Assembly: GCA_017608725.1 (NCBI GenBank)
Contig: JAFCFG010000037.1
Coordinates: 1 to 7,967, forward strand
Direction: 5' to 3'
Origin: Candidatus Iainarchaeum sp.
GTDB lineage: Archaea; Iainarchaeota; Iainarchaeia; Iainarchaeales; GCA-2688035
Length of the DNA: 7,967 nt
The position numbers were made by a program, and so were the translations under genes. Below the pieces are notes generated by a model. The model ran no database searches. It saw only the letters and a program-made list of their open reading frames with translations, and had not been told where the DNA came from. Of this stretch, positions 1 through 4,957 are shown one piece after another. The first letter of the stretch is position 1. Each line of letters opens with the position of its first letter.

Positions 1-343
1 GAATGTCAGCTTTAACTATGTTAAGCCTTTTCCCGATTTTGCTTTCTTTGCCAGTGTCCTTTAAAAGGATATTCCAGTCCTCTGGGAATTTTGGGGAAAC
101 AGGGCGTGAAAGCTTTACCTCAAAAGAGCGATGCAGCCAAGGGTATTTTAGGAAATACTCTTTAATCATTTCTCCTTTGTATCCAAGCGCTAGAATGAAT
201 CTGTTGTGGTTATGGTAGCTGTATATTTTCATTATATGCCAAAGCATTGGCTTGTCACCGATTGGCACAAGAGGCTTTGGAATGACCTCTGTTTTTTCCG
301 CTAACCTTGTTCCCCTGCCACCGCAGAAAATAACAACATCCAT
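1..343 (-). CDS. rfbF: Glucose-1-phosphate cytidylyltransferase, N-terminal part (cut by window edge)
   Basis: Only the first 114 codons are in the window. The family makes CDP-glucose from CTP and glucose-1-phosphate in the cytoplasm, the first step to CDP-6-deoxy and 3,6-dideoxy hexoses. Visible in the translation: a nucleotide-binding loop GGRGTRL at residues 8-14, the PKPL segment with K23, the family-typical WHIMKIYS at 35-42, and GYKG at 54-57 followed by IKEYF. The WHIMK and GYKG combination distinguishes RfbF from glucose-1-phosphate thymidylyl- and uridylyltransferases. Near the cut, the usual GGRL is read as GKRL, a small deviation. The ATG at 343 fits the family N-terminus, which starts directly with the first beta strand. 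No Shine-Dalgarno precedes it, and a TTTAAA box lies 28.5 nt upstream, so the mRNA is probably leaderless. It is divergent from the epimerase-transketolase operon. A CDP-glucose 4,6-dehydratase would be expected farther left (inference). Confidence 0.88.
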   Translation of the reverse strand, partial: MDVVIFCGGRGTRLAEKTEVIPKPLVPIGDKPMLWHIMKIYSYHNHNRFILALGYKGEMIKEYFLKYPWLHRSFEVKLSRPVSPKFPEDWNILLKDTGKESKIGKRLNIVKADI

Positions 344-368
344 ATGATATTCTTGCCCAAAGAAACAA

Positions 369-374
369 TTTAAA
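369..374 (-). promoter_or_regulatory. Putative archaeal TATA box for the cytidylyltransferase gene
   Basis: TTTAAA, self-complementary and centred 28.5 nt upstream of the ATG at 343. If the transcript starts about 26 nt from the box centre, it begins almost at the start codon. That agrees with the absence of a ribosome binding site. The box is inferred from position and composition only. Confidence 0.5.
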
Positions 375-461
375 GCATTAGCATTTTGTAAAAAAGCGGT
401 TCTATCAAAAGAGGAAACGGTGCAGAACGTATTACCGGCAAACAAAGGGAAAAAACTCAAG

Positions 462-473
462 ATATTATAATAT
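462..473 (+). promoter_or_regulatory. Putative archaeal TATA box for the epimerase-transketolase operon
   Basis: ATATTATAATAT is a perfect 12-nt palindrome centred 28.5 nt upstream of the ATG at 496. It is followed by a T-rich stretch and no purine-rich ribosome binding site, so the operon mRNA is probably leaderless at its first gene. It shares the 152-bp divergent region 344-495 with the cytidylyltransferase promoter. I see no other clear repeat or operator in that region. Confidence 0.55.
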
Positions 474-495
474 TTTTTGTATTAAGTTATCTAAT

Positions 496-1431
496 ATGTC
501 TGAATCAAAAAGGCTCCTTATAACTGGTTCTTCCGGCTTTGTAGGAGCAAACCTTACAAGGAAACTGCTTAAAGAGGGCTACGAGGTTCACTCGATTTTA
601 AGGGAGACAAGCAATAAATGGAGAATTGAGGACATTGTTGGGGAAATCAACGTCCACAAAGCAGATATTAGCTCAGGGAAATCGGTTCTATGCATAGTTA
701 AAAATGTCAAACCCCAAATCATCTGCCATTTGGCAGTGTACGGCGGGTACTCATCCCAGCAGGATAAACAAAAAATGATTTCCAGTAACGTAATTGGCAC
801 AACAAACCTGTTGCAGGCTGCAAAAAAAACAAGGCTTGAATGCTTTATAAATACAGGCAGCAGCAGCGAATACGGAATCAAAGACAAACCAATGCAGGAA
901 ACAGACTGTCTTGAGCCGGTTGATTTTTATGGCGTATCAAAAGCTTTTTCAACTATGCTGTGTGCATCGATGTGGCAAGCTGAAAGAACCCCTGCTGTTA
1001 CGCTGAGGCTTTTCTCCGCTTACGGCTACTTCGAGGAACCCAACAGGCTTATCCCATATGTTGTAGAGCGCTGCCTGAAGGAGGAGCCAATAGAGCTTGC
1101 GTCACCCAGTAGCGTAAGGGACTTTGTATTCGTAGAGGATGTTGTTGAGGCCTATCTCCTTGCAATAAAAGAAGAAGGGGCACTAGGCCAGACAATCAAC
1201 ATTGGAACAGGGGAACAGCATTCAGTAGGGGATGTTGTTAACACAGTTATTAGACTATGCAAAGCAAAAGCCAAACCAGTGTGGAACTCAAGGCCAACCA
1301 CAAAGGCAATCGAGCCAAAGGCGTGGGTTGCAGACATAACAAAGGCGAAAAGGATCCTTGGCTGGGAGCCAAAACACGGATTAGATGAAGGGCTGGAAAA
1401 AACGATTGAGTGGCATAGGAAACGAACTTAA
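496..1431 (+). CDS. NAD(P)-dependent nucleotide-sugar epimerase/dehydratase or reductase (extended SDR family)
   Basis: This 311-residue protein has the normal length of an extended short-chain dehydrogenase acting on nucleotide sugars. The Rossmann loop TGSSGFVG spans residues 10-17. The catalytic set is the serine cluster GSSSEYG at 121-127 with Y145 and K149 in YGVSK. VRDFVFVEDV at 207-216 is the usual C-terminal substrate-domain signature, and the end (ILGWEP, then EGLEKTIEW) is also typical. The family interconverts or reduces keto-sugar nucleotides. Next to an RfbF-type cytidylyltransferase, the likeliest substrate is a CDP-4-keto-6-deoxyhexose, so a CDP-sugar 4-ketoreductase of the abequose/paratose synthase kind, or an epimerase, is possible. 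The sequence alone does not decide this. It is first in a plus-strand operon; the transketolase N-subunit start lies 44 bp beyond its stop codon. The ATG lacks a ribosome binding site and fits a leaderless mRNA. Confidence 0.9.
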   Translation: MSESKRLLITGSSGFVGANLTRKLLKEGYEVHSILRETSNKWRIEDIVGEINVHKADISSGKSVLCIVKNVKPQIICHLAVYGGYSSQQDKQKMISSNVIGTTNLLQAAKKTRLECFINTGSSSEYGIKDKPMQETDCLEPVDFYGVSKAFSTMLCASMWQAERTPAVTLRLFSAYGYFEEPNRLIPYVVERCLKEEPIELASPSSVRDFVFVEDVVEAYLLAIKEEGALGQTINIGTGEQHSVGDVVNTVIRLCKAKAKPVWNSRPTTKAIEPKAWVADITKAKRILGWEPKHGLDEGLEKTIEWHRKRT

Positions 1432-1463
1432 GGCTTGTGTTGAAACAATTAATTGGATTCTGG

Positions 1464-1470
1464 AAAGGTG
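1464..1470 (+). promoter_or_regulatory. Ribosome binding site that sets the transketolase N-subunit start
   Basis: AAAGGTG followed by five T and then a TTG codon at 1476. The core AGGTG can pair with the 3' end of 16S rRNA, at a spacing of 5 nt. The same AAAGGTG plus T-run precedes the ATG of the glycosyltransferase at 3957, which supports reading TTG 1476 as a real start. A GTG at 1437 would give 13 extra residues but has only a weak AAGG close upstream. Confidence 0.55.
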
Positions 1471-1475
1471 TTTTT

Positions 1476-2291
1476 TTGACGGAAGATATTAAAGCAGTGA
1501 AAGAGAATGCATTAAATATAAGAAGAAAAGTCGTTGAAATGAGTTATAAGACAGGGGCCTCGCATGTCGGCAGTTCCTTGAGCTGTGCAGACATACTTGC
1601 AGCTCTGTATTTCTCAGTACTGAGGATTGACCCAAAGAAGCCGTCTGATGAAAAAAGAGACAGGTTTATTTTAAGCAAGGGCCATGCCGTTCCAGCCCTT
1701 TACACAGCGCTTGCCCTAAGGGGGTTTTTTCCAGAAAAGCAGCTGGAAGGCTTTCACTGCGATGAAGGCACCCTGTGGTGCCATCCAACAAGAGGCTGTG
1801 TAGCAGGTATTGAAGCAACAACAGGCAGCTTGGGCCACGGGCTCTCAATTGGCATTGGAATGGCGCTTGCAGGAAAATTGGACAAAAAGGAATACATGGT
1901 TTTTGTGCTTTTGAGTGATGGTGAGTGCGATGAGGGAAGCACTTGGGAGGCAGGCTTGGAGGCAAGCCACTTAAAGCTAGACAACCTGACAGCGATAATT
2001 GATTACAACAAACTGCAGGCTTTCGGCAGAACAAACGAGGTTGTTAACCTTGAGCCTCTCTCAGATAAATGGAAAAGCTTTGGTTTTTCTGTAAGGGAAG
2101 TTGACGGGCACAACCTAGAGCAGCTGATGAAGGCATTGAAATCTGTTCCATTTGAGAAAAACAAGCCAAGCATGATCATAGCCAATACAATAAAGGGAAA
2201 GGGGGTTTCCTACATGGAGAACAAATTGAAATGGCATTATAAAAGCCCGAACGATGAGGAGTTTAAGAAGGCAATGCAGGAACTAAAGTAG
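1476..2291 (+). CDS. Transketolase-like enzyme, N-terminal (ThDP pyrophosphate-binding) subunit
   Basis: This 271-residue protein matches the first domain of transketolase, encoded as a separate gene. It would bind thiamine diphosphate and a divalent metal, and should work only with the next gene product, transferring a two-carbon ketol unit. Visible conserved sites: H30 in SHVGSSLS, H70 in SKGHAVPALYT, H103 in CHPTRG, and ATTGSLGHG at 114-122. The metal/ThDP motif SDGECDEG at 147-154 is followed by N178 in IDYNKLQAFG. The first glycine of the canonical GDG is serine here; the aspartate and asparagine ligands are intact. I start it at TTG 1476, because an AAAGGTG site lies 5 nt upstream and the protein then begins like other split transketolases; GTG 1437 (284 residues) is the alternative. 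The partner gene starts 13 bp after its stop. The linkage to sugar-nucleotide genes argues against a purely pentose-phosphate role (inference). Confidence 0.9.
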   Translation: MTEDIKAVKENALNIRRKVVEMSYKTGASHVGSSLSCADILAALYFSVLRIDPKKPSDEKRDRFILSKGHAVPALYTALALRGFFPEKQLEGFHCDEGTLWCHPTRGCVAGIEATTGSLGHGLSIGIGMALAGKLDKKEYMVFVLLSDGECDEGSTWEAGLEASHLKLDNLTAIIDYNKLQAFGRTNEVVNLEPLSDKWKSFGFSVREVDGHNLEQLMKALKSVPFEKNKPSMIIANTIKGKGVSYMENKLKWHYKSPNDEEFKKAMQELK

Positions 2292-2292
2292 C

Positions 2293-2297
2293 GGAGG
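2293..2297 (+). promoter_or_regulatory. Strong Shine-Dalgarno for the transketolase C-subunit
   Basis: GGAGG directly after the TAG of the upstream subunit, 7 nt before the ATG at 2305. It is the clearest ribosome binding site in the window. It contrasts with the operon's first gene, which has none, and fits translation of an internal cistron of one mRNA. Confidence 0.7.
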
Positions 2298-2304
2298 AAA
2301 AGCT

Positions 2305-3231
2305 ATGAGGAAGCAGTTTGCAGACACGCTTTTGTGTGAAATGAAAAAGAACACCAGTATACTGTTGCTGACCGGCGACCTTGGATTCAGTGTGTTTGAG
2401 GAATTTATGCACGAGTTTCCAAACAGGTTTTTCAATATGGGTGTTGCTGAAGCAAACATGGTTGGAGTAGCAGCAGGCCTTGCATTGAGCGGAAAAAAAC
2501 CCTTTGTTTACAGTATCGCGCCCTTTGTTACAATGCGCTGTTATGAGCAAGTGAGAAACGATGTTTGCTACCAAAACGCAGACGTGAAAATTGTGGGGGC
2601 CGGCGGTGGCTTTTCATACGGAGTCAATGGGCCAACGCATCACGCGATATCAGATATTGCGATAATGAGGGCTCTGCCAAACATTGTTGTTGTATGCCCT
2701 GGCGACCCAGTTGAAGCAAGTCTTGCAACGATTGCTGCAGTGAAAAACAAAGGGCCGGTCTATCTTAGGCTTGGGAGGAACGAGGAGCCTGTTGTGCACT
2801 TAAAAGAGCCGCTATTTGAGCTCGGGAAGGCAATTGAGCTGAGGAAAGGCAATGACGCTTCTCTTATTAGCACAGGCAACATGCTGAACAACTGCATAAC
2901 TGCAGCAGAAAAACTGTCCGGTAAAGGAATCGAGTGCAGGGTTGTAAGCATGCATACAGTAAAACCGCTTGACAAGAGCACAGTGCTGAAGGCTGCAAAG
3001 GAAACAAAGGCAGTGTTTTCAGTTGAAGAGCACAGTTTGGTTGGCGGCCTTGGTAGCGCTGTCAGTGAAGTTCTTGCAGAATCAGGAAGCCCTATTTTGT
3101 TCAAGAGAATTGCTCTGCCTGACAAATTTGCTTGCAAAACAGGCAGTCAAAAATACCTGCAAAAAATCAACTTGCTTTCTGCTGAATCCATTGCAGAAAC
3201 TGTTTTGAAAACAGTGGAAACCGGGCATTAA
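2305..3231 (+). CDS. Transketolase-like enzyme, C-terminal (pyrimidine-binding and C-terminal domain) subunit
   Basis: This 308-residue protein corresponds to the second and third domains of transketolase and is the partner of the preceding gene. The catalytic glutamate that activates the ThDP aminopyrimidine is E49 in GVAEANMVG. A pyrimidine-domain motif GPTHH lies at 109-113, LPNIVVVCPGDPVE at 124-137, an arginine R158 in LRLGRNEEP, and the C-terminal domain carries EEHSLVGGLGSAV at 241-253. By eye alignment to E. coli transketolase, the THDS...DGPTHQ region is replaced by GGGFSYGVNGPTHH. The donor-contacting His461 falls at G100 and Asp469 at N108, while His473 is kept as H112. This suggests a different substrate from the pentose-phosphate enzyme. 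The close operon with the N subunit and the sugar epimerase supports a role in making an unusual, possibly branched, sugar nucleotide; that role is inferred. Confidence 0.9.
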   Translation: MRKQFADTLLCEMKKNTSILLLTGDLGFSVFEEFMHEFPNRFFNMGVAEANMVGVAAGLALSGKKPFVYSIAPFVTMRCYEQVRNDVCYQNADVKIVGAGGGFSYGVNGPTHHAISDIAIMRALPNIVVVCPGDPVEASLATIAAVKNKGPVYLRLGRNEEPVVHLKEPLFELGKAIELRKGNDASLISTGNMLNNCITAAEKLSGKGIECRVVSMHTVKPLDKSTVLKAAKETKAVFSVEEHSLVGGLGSAVSEVLAESGSPILFKRIALPDKFACKTGSQKYLQKINLLSAESIAETVLKTVETGH

Positions 3232-3240
3232 ACAAATCAG

Positions 3241-3957
3241 CTAATATTTTCCCAACAGCAGGCCAATTCTGAATTTAATTAAATTTTTAAGGAATTCCAG
3301 TGCGATATAGAACTTAACACTGCTCATTCCTTTTTTTCTTTTCCTGTATTTGACCGCAACATCGCCTATTCTGAAGCCTTTCCTCACAGCCTTAACCATA
3401 ATCTCAGTGTCAAAAAAGCTGTCCATATAGCTTAATTTCAGGGCCTTGTAACAATCCTTTGTCATAATCTTTGGGTAACCGTTTATATCGCCAAGTCGAT
3501 AGCCCAGAAAAAGAGGGCAGAACAGCCTGTTATAAGCCATGCTCTCAAGCCTGCGGAAAAGCCCATAGCCTCTTGAAACCCTCCGCCCCTTGCACAAATC
3601 AAGGTCCTGCTCCCTCAGTTTATTGAAAATCTCAACAACGCTGTTGGCTGAAACCTCATTGTCCCCGCAGGTATATCCCAGGCAATTGCCTCTTGCAACC
3701 TGCCAAGCTTGCAGTATCCCATTTCCAAAGCCCTTGTTTTTCTTTACATGAATCACTTTGACCTTGTCGCTCTGCAGACTGTCAAGAATCCGGGTAGTGG
3801 CGTCAACAGAACCATTGTCAACCGCAATTATTTCAAATCCAATGCCTGCTTTGCCTAAAACGCTTACAAGATCTTTTACAACTGTTTTTGCGTTCTCTTC
3901 CTCATTGTAAAATGGGATAGCAATTGAAAGCTCGGGCTTTCCCTTTTTTTCTGACAT
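3241..3957 (-). CDS. Family 2 glycosyltransferase (dolichyl-phosphate mannosyltransferase-like)
   Basis: This 238-residue protein is a single GT-A catalytic domain without transmembrane segments. The family transfers a sugar from a nucleotide donor to a lipid carrier or growing glycan at the cytoplasmic membrane face. Motifs: IPFYNEEENA at residues 14-23, the donor-binding VDNGSVDAT at 46-54 with D47, NKGFGNG at 74-80, and a metal-binding GDNE at 98-101 where most relatives have DxD. GDINGYPKI at 156-164 and a basic stretch ending in GMSSVKF at 210-216 match the Dpm1-like subgroup. The C-terminal FLKNLIKFRIGLLLGKY could lie on the membrane surface. I place the start at ATG 3957, because an AAAGGTG site lies 6 nt upstream; the GTG at 3966 is part of that site. 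It ends 9 bp from the convergent transketolase gene. Donor and acceptor are unknown. Confidence 0.87.
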   Translation of the reverse strand: MSEKKGKPELSIAIPFYNEEENAKTVVKDLVSVLGKAGIGFEIIAVDNGSVDATTRILDSLQSDKVKVIHVKKNKGFGNGILQAWQVARGNCLGYTCGDNEVSANSVVEIFNKLREQDLDLCKGRRVSRGYGLFRRLESMAYNRLFCPLFLGYRLGDINGYPKIMTKDCYKALKLSYMDSFFDTEIMVKAVRKGFRIGDVAVKYRKRKKGMSSVKFYIALEFLKNLIKFRIGLLLGKY

Positions 3958-3963
3958 AAAAAA

Positions 3964-3970
3964 CACCTTT
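3964..3970 (-). promoter_or_regulatory. Ribosome binding site that sets the glycosyltransferase start
   Basis: AAAGGTG, six T and then ATG at 3957 on the minus strand. The upstream GTG at 3966 is the end of this site, so starting there would destroy its meaning. The 13-nt string AAAGGTGTTTTTT also occurs before the transketolase N-subunit start. Confidence 0.65.
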
Positions 3971-4006
3971 GCTGTTTTAACCTGAAATTGCTTTGAACTA
4001 ACAAGC

Positions 4007-4012
4007 TTTAAA
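4007..4012 (-). promoter_or_regulatory. Putative TATA box for the glycosyltransferase gene
   Basis: TTTAAA centred 52.5 nt upstream of the ATG at 3957. With the spacing seen at the other promoters here, transcription would begin near 3981. That leaves a leader of about 24 nt that includes the AAAGGTG site, in contrast to the leaderless layout elsewhere. It lies in the 82-bp gap after the methyltransferase, so the glycosyltransferase may be transcribed on its own or by read-through. Confidence 0.45.
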
Positions 4013-4039
4013 CAACCTCCTGCCCCAAGACAGGTTCAG

Positions 4040-4951
4040 CTATAATTTAACACCTATATATCCAAAGTTTCCGGCTTTGAGGGAAATCTTTCGGTTTGAA
4101 AGGCCTGTCTTTTTAAGAATAAAAGATAAAACATTTTTAATCTTTGGTGACAATGCCAGATAGCCCAGCCAATCATTGAAAGATTTTACTGTTGAAACAT
4201 TCCACTGCTGCAGGGTTTGAAAGTTGTTGTTTTCAAAGATTTTTTTAACTGTACTTGAGTCAAACAAATAGATGTGAGACATATCAAATATTGGACTTTT
4301 TTCACCCAATAGTTTTGCAGACAAAGCCTTTGCATCATTGCTAACGCAAAGAATTACACCTTGCTTTTTGAGAAAACTATGGCAGATTCTAAGGAAATGG
4401 TTTGGGTCAGTAACATGATCCAGTACAAAAAAGGAACAAATCAAGTCAAAGTAATTTTTCTTGAAAGAATTCGGCTTTAAAATATCATTAATAATTTTTG
4501 GTCTTATGTCTTTTCTAGCAATCTTTAGGCAATATTTATTCGGCTCCAAACCATAAACTTCTTTAAATCCCAGTTCCTTAGCCTCCTCAAGAAGGAAGCC
4601 GTTTCCACAACCTATATCTAAAAAGCGTTCTCTTCTCCTAACAAACTTGGCTGCGGCTGCAACACATTTGCCATAGGACTCCTTTAGTATCCTTGTCGTT
4701 GCCTTACTGTACTTGAATTCCCCGCCAACATAAAGCTTTTCAATAACAGAAGGCTCAAGAATTGGGTTGCTGTAAATAAGGCCACATCGTTTGCATTCAA
4801 CAATCCTATAATGCGGGTTGCTGCGTGTGCCAGTGTGCTCCTTTCTTGTGGAAAAGGTCTTGCTTTTGATGTCTTTCTCACTAAAATTTTCTTTGTATTT
4901 GACTCTGAATGGCTGAAAGCTATTGCAAACAGCACACTTTGTGTTTATCAT
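4040..4951 (-). CDS. SAM-dependent methyltransferase with N-terminal zinc-binding motif (class I, Methyltransf_23-like)
   Basis: This 303-residue protein would transfer a methyl group from S-adenosylmethionine. An N-terminal zinc-ribbon-like module is made of C6xxC9 and C53xxC56, with a basic linker between. The Rossmann-type domain has motif I LDIGCGNG at 111-118, the acidic ribose-binding residue E136 in GLEPN, and the motif IV-like FFVLDHVTDP at 174-183. SHIYLFDSS at 225-233 follows, as in many methyltransferases of glycan clusters. The zinc-binding start recalls the sugar C-methyltransferases of 4-keto-deoxyhexose pathways. However, the C-terminal domain of those enzymes is not recognisable and the protein is shorter, so the acceptor could be a sugar hydroxyl, a lipid or something else. 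It starts 6 bp after the stop of the radical SAM gene, with GGAAG at that stop as a possible ribosome binding site, and is almost certainly co-transcribed with it. Confidence 0.83.
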   Translation of the reverse strand: MINTKCAVCNSFQPFRVKYKENFSEKDIKSKTFSTRKEHTGTRSNPHYRIVECKRCGLIYSNPILEPSVIEKLYVGGEFKYSKATTRILKESYGKCVAAAAKFVRRRERFLDIGCGNGFLLEEAKELGFKEVYGLEPNKYCLKIARKDIRPKIINDILKPNSFKKNYFDLICSFFVLDHVTDPNHFLRICHSFLKKQGVILCVSNDAKALSAKLLGEKSPIFDMSHIYLFDSSTVKKIFENNNFQTLQQWNVSTVKSFNDWLGYLALSPKIKNVLSFILKKTGLSNRKISLKAGNFGYIGVKL

Positions 4952-4957
4952 AGATCT

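Noticed and set aside
3..218. Plus-strand open frame at the left edge
   Set aside because: The minus strand here encodes the clear RfbF N-terminus; the plus frame is its antisense.
1666..2034. Minus-strand open frame of 122 codons
   Set aside because: It overlaps the conserved transketolase N-subunit motifs on the other strand, and its translation is a cysteine-, proline- and leucine-rich product without family features.
3966..3966. GTG 3966 as glycosyltransferase start
   Set aside because: This GTG is the last three bases of the AAAGGTG ribosome binding site for ATG 3957, and the three extra residues are not part of the family fold.
4014..4036. Possible hairpin between AACCTCCTG (4014-4022) and CAGGTT (4031-4036) after the methyltransferase gene
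   Set aside because: The pairing needs a 3-nt bulge and is not followed by a T-run on the minus strand. It also overlaps the T-A-rich promoter area of the next gene. Too weak to call a terminator or RNA element.
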